Shown piece by piece: positions 19,015-28,057 of a stretch of DNA of 64,000 nt (position 1 is the stretch's first letter; every line of letters starts with the position of its first letter). A program made the position numbers and the translations under genes. Source of the DNA: Chitinophagales bacterium (lineage in GTDB: Bacteria; Bacteroidota; Bacteroidia; Chitinophagales; CAIODY01); NCBI GenBank assembly GCA_947452995.1, contig CANGEV010000003.1, positions 62,001 to 126,000 of the forward strand, given 5' to 3'. A model generated the notes under the pieces. It searched no databases. It was not told where the DNA came from and saw only the letters and a program-made list of their open reading frames with translations.

Positions 19015-20063
19015 CGAGCAACGTACTGCGACTCGTAATAGTTTTGATAAGCCCCTGAAGTAACGCGATTAAGCCATTCTTCGTTTGTTAAATACCAATC
19101 TACGGTACGTTCCAAGCCTTCTTCGAATTGCAAGGAAGGCTCCCAACCTAATTCATTTTTTAATTTATTGGCGTCAATTGCATAACGCAAATCATGACCA
19201 GCACGATCTTTCACAAAGGTAATCAGCTTAGATGTTTCACCTTCAGTACGATTAAGCTTACGATCCATAATAGAACATAACAAATGGATCAAGTCAATAT
19301 TCTTCCACTCATTGAAACCGCCAATATTATAGGTTTGCCCCACTCGTCCATTATGAAAAATGGTATCAATAGCGCGTGCATGATCTTCTACAAATAACCA
19401 ATCGCGAACATTTTCACCTGTACCATAAACAGGAACCGGTTTATTATTGCGCATATTGAAAATAGCCAATGGGATTAGCTTTTCAGGAAAATGATTCGGC
19501 CCATAGTTATTACTGCAATTCGACAAAACGACCGGCATTCCATAGGTATCATGATAAGCGCGAACAAAATGATCACTTGCAGCTTTTGAAGCGCTGTAAG
19601 GACTATGTGGATCATAAGGAGTATCTTCTGTAAATAGTCCAGTTTCCCCTAGCGAGCCATAAACTTCATCTGTACTAACATGATAGAAACGTTTTCCTTC
19701 CCAATTAGCTTTCCATGATTGACGTGCTGCATTTAATAGTACAGCAGTTCCCATAACATTCGTACGCACAAAAGCTAATGGATCCATAATACTTCGATCC
19801 ACATGAGATTCGGCAGCTAGATGAATTACACCATCAAACTGTTCTTTTGAAAAAAGAGCATTGATAAAGGTTTCATCTGTTATGTCGCCTTTTACAAACG
19901 TATAATTGGACGAATTTTCTAAATCTTTCAAATTCTCTAAATTACCTGCGTATGTAAGTGCATCCAAATTATAAATGCTATAATTAGGATAGTTTGTCAC
20001 GAAGCGACGTACAACATGAGATCCTATAAATCCCGCACCACCAGTTATCAAAATCTTTTTCAT
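19011..20063 (-). CDS. rfbB: dTDP-glucose 4,6-dehydratase
   Basis: A 350-residue extended short-chain dehydrogenase that converts dTDP-glucose to the 4-keto-6-deoxy sugar on the way to dTDP-rhamnose and related surface sugars. The NAD-binding GGAGFIG is at residues 8-14, the catalytic TDE at 131-133 and the YxxxK pair at Y156/K160 (YSASKAASDHFVRAY). The ATG at 20063 (MKKILITGGAG) is used; a TTG two codons upstream is unlikely. The gene is an orphan here: rfbA, rfbC and rfbD are not neighbours. A TAAATTTG box lies only 3 bases before the ATG. Confidence 0.95.
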   Translation of the reverse strand: MKKILITGGAGFIGSHVVRRFVTNYPNYSIYNLDALTYAGNLENLKDLENSSNYTFVKGDITDETFINALFSKEQFDGVIHLAAESHVDRSIMDPLAFVRTNVMGTAVLLNAARQSWKANWEGKRFYHVSTDEVYGSLGETGLFTEDTPYDPHSPYSASKAASDHFVRAYHDTYGMPVVLSNCSNNYGPNHFPEKLIPLAIFNMRNNKPVPVYGTGENVRDWLFVEDHARAIDTIFHNGRVGQTYNIGGFNEWKNIDLIHLLCSIMDRKLNRTEGETSKLITFVKDRAGHDLRYAIDANKLKNELGWEPSLQFEEGLERTVDWYLTNEEWLNRVTSGAYQNYYESQYVAR

Positions 20064-20066
20064 AAT

Positions 20067-20074
20067 CAAATTTA
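20067..20074 (-). promoter_or_regulatory. TAAATTTG box directly before rfbB
   Basis: On the minus strand TAAATTTG matches the Bacteroidota -7 consensus TAnnTTTG and ends 3 bases before the rfbB ATG. A TTTG element at the expected distance upstream was not found, so this is a half-supported promoter. If used, transcription would begin at or next to the start codon. Confidence 0.4.
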
Positions 20075-20186
20075 CAATTTTGAAATTAATTTCCCACTAC
20101 TAAATACATGTAGAGAGAGCTCACATGAACTATAACAACTTAAAATTAAAGCAAGCCTAGTGGAAGGCTGTGTAATAAAATTATAT

Positions 20187-20894
20187 TTATTTCGAACACA
20201 CTGCAATCATCGCTCCGAAAGCACCTCCTTTCTGCGGCCACTGAGCCGATGGACAATACGTTCGTGAGATGGCACCATCCAAGTATAACGCATTTTTACA
20301 TCCTAATTTCTTAAAATAGTTTGCAAATTCATAGAACGTGACTTCGTCCTTCGACATAGCAAACACAAGCTTCCCATTGGGTAATATTCCTACCCCATTT
20401 CGAATATTGGTATTTACCGATTTAGGAGCAAAAAGTGGATTTAATTTACCGTCGATGACCAACATTGGGCCCGATTGTGTTGCGTATAATAAAGTATCAG
20501 CGATGGCATATTGATCTGTTGGAATCAATACAGGTTTCTGATGAATAGAAATTGCAAAGACACCGTTTGGTTCCATATAAAAATTACCGGAATGACCTTT
20601 ACTTCGATTTACTTTATGGAGCAGTGATTTATTTTCAATATACAGCCCTACCGGAGCGTGGTTAATATCATACATGCCAGCATTCATAAGTAAATGCACG
20701 TTTTTTCCTTCCTGTTCTAAGGCAGTTAATAATTTATCGAAGCTTTGTAAAGGCTGCTTATCGGGCCCTTTCCATCGCATTTCTATCGACTCTTTATTCA
20801 AATCAACGATATAGGTTAAGAATCGATCCTCACTTTTCTTGATAAAACTTAAAAAGAAAATAATGCTAATTACTATTGATAAAACAGCGCGCAA
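20187..20894 (-). CDS. Exported phosphodiester glycosidase-family protein (DUF2233/NAGPA-like)
   Basis: A 235-residue protein with an N-terminal hydrophobic export or anchor segment (about 3-18) and a phosphodiester glycosidase domain, the family of the enzyme that removes GlcNAc from GlcNAc-1-phosphodiesters. Family features: HLLMNAGMYDINHAPVGLYIENKSLLHKVN, GNFYMEPNGVFAI, ATQSGPMLVIDGKLNP, RNGVGILPNGKLVFAMS and ALYLDGAISRTY. The best start is a TTG at 20894, because no ATG occurs before the domain and the murQ stop is 8 bases upstream. It is coupled to murQ, so a role in releasing or trimming amino-sugar phosphodiesters during wall turnover is an inference. Confidence 0.85.
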   Translation of the reverse strand: MRAVLSIVISIIFFLSFIKKSEDRFLTYIVDLNKESIEMRWKGPDKQPLQSFDKLLTALEQEGKNVHLLMNAGMYDINHAPVGLYIENKSLLHKVNRSKGHSGNFYMEPNGVFAISIHQKPVLIPTDQYAIADTLLYATQSGPMLVIDGKLNPLFAPKSVNTNIRNGVGILPNGKLVFAMSKDEVTFYEFANYFKKLGCKNALYLDGAISRTYCPSAQWPQKGGAFGAMIAVCSK

Positions 20895-20902
20895 AGTATG
20901 GT

Positions 20903-21721
20903 TTATTTATGGTTTGTTTTCAGCCATTCATCATAGGCTTTTTTAACAGAGGATTCCTGCAAGAGCAATGCTTGGGCTTCCTCGTAGGCTAATCCCGTTT
21001 TTTCCATTAACATTTTTACGCCACGATCAACTAGTTTTTCGTTGCTCAACTGCATATTAACCATTCGATTACCTTCTACCCTTCCCATTTGAATCATGAC
21101 AGTGGTGCTAATCATATTTAATACTAACTTCTGTGCTGTACCACTTTTCATACGAGTGCTTCCTGTTACAAATTCAGGTCCTACAGCCACTTCAATTGGA
21201 TAATCGCAAGCCGCAGCAACGGGAGAATCAATATTACACGTAATACAACCTGTGGTGATTCCATTCTCACGACAGGTATTTAATGCGCCGATGACATAAG
21301 GTGTCGTTCCAGAGGCGGCTATACCAACAACAACATCTTTGCTATTAATGGCGTAGGCTTGTAAATCTTTCCAACCTTGGCTTCTGTCATCTTCAGCAAA
21401 TTCGACTGCTTTGCGAATCGCAGCATCACCACCTGCAATCAAGCCAAGCACCAATCCTTGCGGAACGCCGAAAGTAGGTGGACATTCCGAAGCATCCACA
21501 ATACCTAATCGTCCACTCGTACCAGCACCTATATAAAATAAGCGCCCTCCTGCTAGCATTCTATCGCTAACAACTTCAAGCAAACGTTGAATCTGCGGAA
21601 TGGCTTTTTTTACGGCATTGGGAACCGTCTGATCTTCTTCGTTGATATGTTGCAATAAAGACGAGATCGACATTTTGTCGAGGTCTTGGTGATTTGATTC
21701 CTGCTCCGTTAGTTTAATCAT
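20903..21721 (-). CDS. murQ: N-acetylmuramic acid 6-phosphate etherase
   Basis: A 272-residue cytosolic SIS-domain enzyme that cleaves the lactyl ether of MurNAc-6-phosphate to give GlcNAc-6-phosphate in peptidoglycan recycling. Family motifs: KLTEQESNHQDLDKMS at the start, LFYIGAGTSGRLGIVDASECPPTFG, GIAASGTTPYVIGAL, and FVTGSTRMKSGTAQKLVLNMIST. The ATG at 21721 is chosen because family members start close to the KLTEQ motif; another ATG 8 codons upstream (21745) is possible. No MurK/AmgK-type kinase or PTS gene is adjacent. It lies between the J-domain and glycosidase genes in a leftward operon. Confidence 0.95.
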   Translation of the reverse strand: MIKLTEQESNHQDLDKMSISSLLQHINEEDQTVPNAVKKAIPQIQRLLEVVSDRMLAGGRLFYIGAGTSGRLGIVDASECPPTFGVPQGLVLGLIAGGDAAIRKAVEFAEDDRSQGWKDLQAYAINSKDVVVGIAASGTTPYVIGALNTCRENGITTGCITCNIDSPVAAACDYPIEVAVGPEFVTGSTRMKSGTAQKLVLNMISTTVMIQMGRVEGNRMVNMQLSNEKLVDRGVKMLMEKTGLAYEEAQALLLQESSVKKAYDEWLKTNHK

Positions 21722-21757
21722 GATTAAATTTACAATCCTTATCATTTAAATTAAAAC

Positions 21758-22711
21758 TCAATACTCCATACAATCAGCTAATAGTCCTTTTTTCAACACA
21801 ATTGGCAGGTCATAACTTCTAAGCTTACTATAGCTTTCTACTTTTGTCTTTAATCGAGTATCAATTATCGAATTTATCGCAGGCATTGTCCAATTTCTTG
21901 TGGAAACTAATTGTTGATGGCGCCAGCTCCACAGACCTTCAAAATAGGGTTTTGCCGTTAAAAAGTTGATTAGTAGTACTACATTAAAAACAAATCCAAC
22001 TCCAAGCGAACGCATAAACTTAGTAGCGGTCAGGCTTTGCAATTTATCCTTTAGATAATTCACTAGTAGAAAGGCAAAAGGACTTCCAAATAGTATTGCG
22101 AGTTGAATAGGCAGAGGAATGAAGGTTCGCATGCCAATTCCCCAGAAGAAGAATAAGTTGGCAATAAAAAAGAAAATGATCAAAAACACTGGATTCACAA
22201 CAAGTACACGAGTAGCCCGAAAGAAGCTTCTCCAGGACAATTTACGCGATACGAAAATCGTTATAATTGCTAAGCCACTAATGATTATCCCGGCTGCATT
22301 ATACAGCGAGCTCCCTTTATAGATATAGAAGGTAAAAACACCTAGGACTATGAATGCAATCAGTCGAATAAGTCCTAAAAAAAATGGTTCGATTGCCTCA
22401 TTCACTTTTACATCATCGGGATCGACGTAACGTTGAGAGAAGTCGCGAGCAACTTGTTGCGAGCGGTGCATCCATCCATCATAGTTTTCTTTCGGAGGCG
22501 CGAATTTATCATACGAACGAGGTTCCAATAACACACGTTGGGCTGCTTGCAAACGAATAAATTGCTCTTGTGCTTCGGCAGAGGGATTCACATCTGGATG
22601 CACCGACTTCGCCAAACGACGAAACGCCTTGCGTATTTGCAAAGGCGTTGCTGTCATACTAACACCCAATAACTGAGCTGCTTCTTGACGTGTTAGCGTA
22701 TTCGTATTCAT
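21758..22711 (-). CDS. Membrane-anchored J-domain protein
   Basis: A 317-residue protein with an N-terminal J-domain (residues 8-70) carrying the diagnostic HPD (VHPDVNP) and the basic helix (QIRKAFRRLAKS), the part that stimulates DnaK ATPase activity. It is followed by a linker and four or five hydrophobic helices (about 110-250: FFLGLIRLIAFIVLGVFTFYIYKG; VFLIIFFFIANLFFFWGIG; FVFNVVLLINFLTAK). There is no Gly/Phe region, zinc fingers or substrate domain of classic DnaJ. It therefore would recruit DnaK to the membrane, substrate unknown. It starts 6 bases after parC and belongs to the topoisomerase operon. Confidence 0.82.
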   Translation of the reverse strand: MNTNTLTRQEAAQLLGVSMTATPLQIRKAFRRLAKSVHPDVNPSAEAQEQFIRLQAAQRVLLEPRSYDKFAPPKENYDGWMHRSQQVARDFSQRYVDPDDVKVNEAIEPFFLGLIRLIAFIVLGVFTFYIYKGSSLYNAAGIIISGLAIITIFVSRKLSWRSFFRATRVLVVNPVFLIIFFFIANLFFFWGIGMRTFIPLPIQLAILFGSPFAFLLVNYLKDKLQSLTATKFMRSLGVGFVFNVVLLINFLTAKPYFEGLWSWRHQQLVSTRNWTMPAINSIIDTRLKTKVESYSKLRSYDLPIVLKKGLLADCMEY

Positions 22712-22717
22712 TGTTTT

Positions 22718-25246
22718 TTAAAACAATTCACCTGTTTTTGGCAAGGTTTGTGGCGTATCCATGGCCCATTCGGCAGAGAGCACGTCTGTCGCAACCTTAG
22801 TACCGACCGTCCGCCATCCTTTTACTTCACAGGTTAGTTTCAAATCAGAAACATATTCTACTGCATCTGACTTTTTCTTACCAACTTTTAAACGCACTTT
22901 CGGATGCGGATGCGTTGTGGCCAATAACAATTTATTGCCGTCGCCTTCTTTGATAAATAAGAATTTGGTACCTAAAGTAGTTGTCTCAATTTTGAAACGC
23001 TTTACATTATAATTTTTCTGGTCTGCATCAAAGTACAAGCAAGAAACTATATTCTCAGGATTGAATTTCTCTACACTAATTACATCTTTCGACTCATAGC
23101 GATTAGTCAATTCGTAATTCGTTATTTCGTAATTACCATCCTTGTATAAAGCTAGAATACGATCTTCGCCAGAAAAGCTTCCAAGGTATTGACCTTTTCC
23201 GTCGGTATTCAATCGACCCACCTCTTCATCAAACCAAACTTTAATTCCACTCAAAGTTGATTCACCTTTTTCTTTGAATGTAATTTTATGAACCGGATAT
23301 TTCGTCAATTGATTTCCTGCCGAAGAACGTCCTTTAATTTCCAGTTCTGCAAAATCATAATCAAACACTTTAATACGCGCATTGGCGGTTGGTTTCAATA
23401 CCACGTTCACCTTTTCTGCCTCACCATTTGCATTGCTACTAAAATATAAGACTTTAGATTTCGGATCACCTTTCGTAAGGTCATATTCTTTATCACGTGT
23501 CACACCGCCAGCTTGAAAGCGCTTGACATACGCGACCCCACTTGCACCATCCACATAGGCCATGTTATAGGTCGTTCGTTCATCATTTTTCTTAAAGATC
23601 TCAATGCTGATAATATCTTTTCCGACGAATGTTTTTTCGGCCACCTTTGTAACCATCATTTTACCATCCTTACGGAAGACAATCACATTATCGAGATCAG
23701 AACAGTCGAAAGCGAACTCATCTTTCTTTAACGAAGTACCGATAAATCCTTCACTCCAATTAACGTATAACTTTACGTTCGCTTGTGCTACGGCAGAAAC
23801 TTGAATCGTATCGAAGGTTCTAATTTCTGTACGGCGCTCACGTCCTTTACCGAATTTCTTTAATAAGTTTTCGTAATAGTTGATTGCGAAATCACGCAAA
23901 TGAACAATATCATGCTCTGTTTGCTCGATGTCTGCTTCAATTCCTTGAATTAAATCATCCGCTTTTTTCTTATCATATTTAGAAATACGTTTGATTTTGA
24001 TTTCAGTTAACGCAACAATATCATCACGAGTGATTGCGCGTTTGAATTTCTTAATATATGGTTCTAAGCCTTTTTCAATCACACTCAACACTTCTTCCCA
24101 CGATTCAGCATCTTCGATATCACGATAGATTTTCTTTTCAATGAAAATCTTTTCTAGCGAAGACGACATCCAAGATTCTTCTAACTCTTGCAATTTAATC
24201 TCTAGTTCACGACCTAATAAGGTCATGGTCTCATCTGTAGAAATTTTCAAGAGTTCACTCACCCCAATAAACATTGGCTTGTCGCCGACGATAACACAAG
24301 CATTGGGAGAGATTGATATTTCACAATCCGTAAATGCATAAAGCGCGTCAATGGTGACATCCGGAGAAATACCTGGCGCTAATTGCACTTCGATTTCAAC
24401 ATCTTTCGCTGTATTATCAATGATCTTTTTAATCTTGATTTTACCGCTATCATTTGCTTTTACAATGCTATCCATTAAAGAAGTTGTCGTAACACCGAAT
24501 GGCACATCTTTAATCAATAAGGTCTTTTTATCAAACTCTACAATCCTCGCTCTCACACGTACTTTCCCTCCGCGCTTTCCATCATTATAATTGCTCACAT
24601 CAATCATACCTCCCGTTAAGAAATCTGGGTAGATTTCAAACTTACGTCCTTTAAGGTATTGTACAGAGGCGTGGATTAATTCACAGAAATTATGAGGCAA
24701 TACTTTAGTAGCCAAACCTACAGCGATACCTTCTACCCCTTGCGCAAGAAGCAAAGGGAATTTCATAGGCAGAGCCACTGGTTCTTTTTTACGACCGTCA
24801 TAACTCATCTGCCATTGCGTAGTTTTCGCATTGAAAGCGATTTCTAAAGCGAACTTACTTAAACGTGCTTCGATATAACGAGCAGCGGCTGCATCATCTC
24901 CGGTACGTACATCGCCCCAGTTTCCTTGCGTTTCAATCAACAAATCTTTCTGCCCTAATCCCACAATTGCCTCGCTAATAGACGCATCTCCATGCGGGTG
25001 ATATTGCATGGTTTGTCCGATGACGTTTGCCACCTTATTAAAACGGCCATCATCCATTTCCTTCATGGAATGTAAAATACGGCGTTGAACAGGTTTCAAG
25101 CCATCTTCAACAGCAGGAACGGCACGTTCAAGAATTACATAAGAAGCGTAATCCAAAAACCATGTCTTGTACAAATCATTCACCATGGCAATATCATTGC
25201 CGGAGGCGCTATTATTTTCTTCGATCGGTTGTATATTTTCTTCCAT
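22718..25246 (-). CDS. parC: DNA topoisomerase IV subunit A (GyrA/ParC family)
   Basis: An 842-residue type IIA topoisomerase subunit that cuts and rejoins DNA; with ParE it decatenates replicated chromosomes. The breakage-reunion domain starts LYKTWFLDYASYVILERAVPAVEDGLKPVQRRIL, and the active-site pair is R123-Y124 in AAARYIEARLS. The C-terminal 350 residues or so form diverged beta-propeller-like repeats, but no GyrA-box was seen, which favours topoisomerase IV over gyrase. The resistance-region equivalent reads QYHPHGDASISEAI. It is linked to parE upstream (6 bases) and the J-domain gene downstream (6 bases). Confidence 0.93.
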   Translation of the reverse strand: MEENIQPIEENNSASGNDIAMVNDLYKTWFLDYASYVILERAVPAVEDGLKPVQRRILHSMKEMDDGRFNKVANVIGQTMQYHPHGDASISEAIVGLGQKDLLIETQGNWGDVRTGDDAAAARYIEARLSKFALEIAFNAKTTQWQMSYDGRKKEPVALPMKFPLLLAQGVEGIAVGLATKVLPHNFCELIHASVQYLKGRKFEIYPDFLTGGMIDVSNYNDGKRGGKVRVRARIVEFDKKTLLIKDVPFGVTTTSLMDSIVKANDSGKIKIKKIIDNTAKDVEIEVQLAPGISPDVTIDALYAFTDCEISISPNACVIVGDKPMFIGVSELLKISTDETMTLLGRELEIKLQELEESWMSSSLEKIFIEKKIYRDIEDAESWEEVLSVIEKGLEPYIKKFKRAITRDDIVALTEIKIKRISKYDKKKADDLIQGIEADIEQTEHDIVHLRDFAINYYENLLKKFGKGRERRTEIRTFDTIQVSAVAQANVKLYVNWSEGFIGTSLKKDEFAFDCSDLDNVIVFRKDGKMMVTKVAEKTFVGKDIISIEIFKKNDERTTYNMAYVDGASGVAYVKRFQAGGVTRDKEYDLTKGDPKSKVLYFSSNANGEAEKVNVVLKPTANARIKVFDYDFAELEIKGRSSAGNQLTKYPVHKITFKEKGESTLSGIKVWFDEEVGRLNTDGKGQYLGSFSGEDRILALYKDGNYEITNYELTNRYESKDVISVEKFNPENIVSCLYFDADQKNYNVKRFKIETTTLGTKFLFIKEGDGNKLLLATTHPHPKVRLKVGKKKSDAVEYVSDLKLTCEVKGWRTVGTKVATDVLSAEWAMDTPQTLPKTGELF

Positions 25247-25252
25247 GCCTGA

Positions 25253-27136
25253 TTAAACTAAAGATTCTTCAATATTAGACTCAACTACCAAATTATCAAT
25301 GATGAATTCTTGACGCGCTGGCGTATTTTTACCCATATAATATTCCAAAATTTTAGGAATTGAAATATCGCCTTGCATGATAATTGGTTGCAAGCGCATT
25401 TCTGCTCCAATGAAGTTAGCGAACTCATGCGGAGATATCTCTCCAAGTCCTTTAAATCGAGTTATTTCGGGTTTATGACCTAATTTTTTAATTGCATTTC
25501 GACGTTCTTCATCCGTATAACAATAAATCGTTTCCTGTTTATTTCTTACGCGGAACAAAGGCGTTTCCAAAATATAAACGTGACCATTCTTCACAAGATC
25601 CGGAAAGAACTGCAAGAAGAAGGTCATTAATAATAAGCGGATATGCATTCCATCGACATCGGCATCGGTGGCTATAATCACTGAATTATAACGTAGGCCA
25701 TCTAATCCGTCTTCGATATTCAATGCGTGTTGCAATAAATTGAACTCTTCATTCTCGTACACGATTTTCTTGGTAAGTCCATAACAATTCAAAGGCTTAC
25801 CACGCAAGCTGAAAACGGCCTGCGTTTCTACGCTACGCGACTTCGTAATAGAACCACTTGCCGAATCACCCTCCGTTATAAAAATGGTGGTGTCTAGTTT
25901 TCTCGTTTCCAGTTCCTCTTTGTTTTTACCTTCGGCCACATCATTAAAGTGATAGCGACAATCTCTTAATTTACGGTTATGAAGATTTGCTTTTTTTGCG
26001 CGTTCATTCGCCAACTTCTTAATCCCTGCGATTTCTTTTCGTTCTCTTTCACTTTGTAAAATCCGCTTCAAGAGCGCATCGGCCACAGAAGGATTCTTAT
26101 GTAAGAAGTTATCCAACTCTTTCCCTAAGAAGTCGCCGATAAACGTTTTCATCGTAACCCCATTTTCTGGGGCGGTAGTTAATGAGCCTAATTTAGTTTT
26201 GGTTTGTGATTCAAATACAGGTTCTTGAATACGTACAGCGACTGCGCCAACTACTGAAGCACGAATATCTGCTGCGTCAAAATCTTTCTTATAAAATTCA
26301 CGAACCGTTTTAACGATCGCCTCGCGGAAGGCGGCCAAATGGGTACCTCCTTGGGTGGTATACTGGCCGTTTACATAGCTGTAATACTCTTCCCCATACT
26401 GATCGCCGTGCGAAATTGCTACCTCGATATCTTCCCCTTTAAGATGAATGATTGGGTAACGAAGTTCGACGTTTTGTGTTTTATGTGTTAGAAGGTCGAG
26501 CAATCCATTTTTGGAAACGTATTTCTCGCCATTGAAATTGATAACAAGACCGGCATTTAGATAGCAGTAATTTCGAAGTTGATTTTCGATATATTCATGA
26601 ATGAAATGATACTTCTTAAAGACAGTATCATCAGCTACGAAAATAATTTCAGTACCATTTCCTTCGGAAGTCTTTTCTTCTTTAAATTCTTTAACGAGCT
26701 CGCCACGTTCAAATTCAGCCTTTTTGCTAATTCCTTCACGTACAGCACGAACAGAGAAATAAGAACTCAGTGCGTTTACGGCTTTTGTACCAACCCCATT
26801 CAATCCTACAGACTTCTGAAATGCTTTGCTATCATACTTTCCTCCGGTATTGATTTTGCTCACTACCTCAACCACCTTTCCTAAAGGAATACCACGACCA
26901 TAATCACGTACGCGAACGCGTTTATCTTCCAACTCAATATCAATCTGCTTACCATAGCCCATCATATGTTCATCGATACAGTTATCGATGACCTCCTTCA
27001 TTAGAATATAAATACCATCATCGGCAGAGGATCCGTCACCTAGTTTACCGATATACATCCCCGGACGCAAACGAATATGCTCTTTCCAATCCAAAGACCG
27101 GATGGAGGATTCGTCATAAATTACTTCTTTAGCCAT
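25253..27136 (-). CDS. parE: DNA topoisomerase IV subunit B
   Basis: A 627-residue GHKL ATPase subunit of topoisomerase IV. The ATP site shows E48/N52 ([17 protein letters not shown]), the DYGRGIP motif and [14 protein letters not shown]. The TOPRIM domain has EGDSASGS and [17 protein letters not shown]. Family length. The start at the ATG at 27136 ([10 protein letters not shown]) is used; a TTG two codons upstream is not needed. It heads the leftward operon parE-parC-J-domain-murQ-glycosidase, and its upstream region is shared with the divergent lipoprotein gene. Confidence 0.95.
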   Translation of the reverse strand: MAKEVIYDESSIRSLDWKEHIRLRPGMYIGKLGDGSSADDGIYILMKEVIDNCIDEHMMGYGKQIDIELEDKRVRVRDYGRGIPLGKVVEVVSKINTGGKYDSKAFQKSVGLNGVGTKAVNALSSYFSVRAVREGISKKAEFERGELVKEFKEEKTSEGNGTEIIFVADDTVFKKYHFIHEYIENQLRNYCYLNAGLVINFNGEKYVSKNGLLDLLTHKTQNVELRYPIIHLKGEDIEVAISHGDQYGEEYYSYVNGQYTTQGGTHLAAFREAIVKTVREFYKKDFDAADIRASVVGAVAVRIQEPVFESQTKTKLGSLTTAPENGVTMKTFIGDFLGKELDNFLHKNPSVADALLKRILQSERERKEIAGIKKLANERAKKANLHNRKLRDCRYHFNDVAEGKNKEELETRKLDTTIFITEGDSASGSITKSRSVETQAVFSLRGKPLNCYGLTKKIVYENEEFNLLQHALNIEDGLDGLRYNSVIIATDADVDGMHIRLLLMTFFLQFFPDLVKNGHVYILETPLFRVRNKQETIYCYTDEERRNAIKKLGHKPEITRFKGLGEISPHEFANFIGAEMRLQPIIMQGDISIPKILEYYMGKNTPARQEFIIDNLVVESNIEESLV

Positions 27137-27304
27137 ATTCAAAACTAGTTTTAAAACATTAGGGCTCCGCAGAACCCACCTAATAATCGCGAAAATAAAT
27201 TTACCCTTTCAAAAAAAGGCCATTATTTACGCGCCAATGTTCACAATTGTTTAAAATTTGTCCTAAAAACTGACATTTAAACGAAAATGGGTACCATTTA
27301 TCAA

Positions 27305-27331
27305 ATTTTAGGAGATTTTAGGTTATTTTAG
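27305..27331 (+). repeat. Three ATTTTAG direct repeats at 10-base spacing
   Basis: ATTTTAG occurs at 27305, 27315 and 27325, exactly one helical turn apart, 25-51 bases before the GTG of the lipoprotein gene. An inverted partial copy (CCTAAAA) is at 27263-27269. The layout suits a cooperative regulator-binding site on one face of the helix; no recognised operator name. Confidence 0.6.
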
Positions 27332-27355
27332 CTACAAAGTTAAAAGCGTCAAAAA

Positions 27356-28048
27356 GTGAATAGAATTACAAGTTTAAGTATTGCCCTAATTGCTCTAATT
27401 GTCTTGGCATTGAGTTTACAATCGTGTTCCAAGAAAAAGTACACCTTGAAAGGAGCCATAATGAAAAGCTGCGGAACGCCTTGGGCCAATACCACCTTTG
27501 AATTAAGGCAGCGTGGTTCTTCTCAGTATACTCGTTCTCTTTCAGGTGGCGTAGTTGCCGAAATCACCACAGACGGTGGAGGAAATTTTAGTTATACGTA
27601 CAAAGAGTTAGTTGAAAGTGATTCATTGGCAATTTTCTTTGGAAGTAGTGATACCGCATTGTGTGTAATGACAGGAATCCCAGCAAATAGTGATGAGAAT
27701 TTGGTAGCCTATAAGTCGCTTGAACTTGAACTACACTTCTCTGCTGCGGGTATTGCACCTGCACCTTTATTATATGGAGCTTCAGATACTTTATATATCG
27801 GCAGTGATACCGCATTTGTTGGGCCTTTTTATGAAGGCACAGACCTAGGCTTCGTAAAAATTCATCCGAACGTTAAAAACTTCAATTATCTCAAACAAGA
27901 ATACAAACTTGTATGGGGTATAGGATTCAGAGATTATTATAATCACCTCAAAACCCTTGGCCGATACAATGAAGGCTTCGGGGTTGTGCGCTACACCATT
28001 GCAGGATGTGGCAAAGACAACCGGGTTACTATTTCATTGGTCCCTTAA
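27356..28048 (+). CDS. Hypothetical lipoprotein upstream of the M4 metalloprotease
   Basis: A 230-residue predicted lipoprotein. A GTG start precedes a hydrophobic signal with a lipobox-like LQSC at about 21-24, so the mature protein would be lipid-anchored at Cys24. After that comes a beta-sandwich-like region (TLKGAIMKSCGTPWANTTFELRQ...TTDGGGNFSYTYKE) resembling carboxypeptidase-regulatory-like or surface adhesin domains. No catalytic motif was seen. The M4 protease gene begins 9 bases downstream, so they are probably cotranscribed and the lipoprotein could be a partner or an inhibitor, which is speculative. Family not recognised. Confidence 0.65.
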   Translation: MNRITSLSIALIALIVLALSLQSCSKKKYTLKGAIMKSCGTPWANTTFELRQRGSSQYTRSLSGGVVAEITTDGGGNFSYTYKELVESDSLAIFFGSSDTALCVMTGIPANSDENLVAYKSLELELHFSAAGIAPAPLLYGASDTLYIGSDTAFVGPFYEGTDLGFVKIHPNVKNFNYLKQEYKLVWGIGFRDYYNHLKTLGRYNEGFGVVRYTIAGCGKDNRVTISLVP

Positions 28049-28057
28049 ACAATATTT

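Noticed and set aside
20154-20169. AGCCT-AGTGGA-AGGCT hairpin past the glycosidase gene
   Set aside because: Only 5 base pairs and a weak interrupted T-tract on the minus strand; not strong enough to call a terminator.
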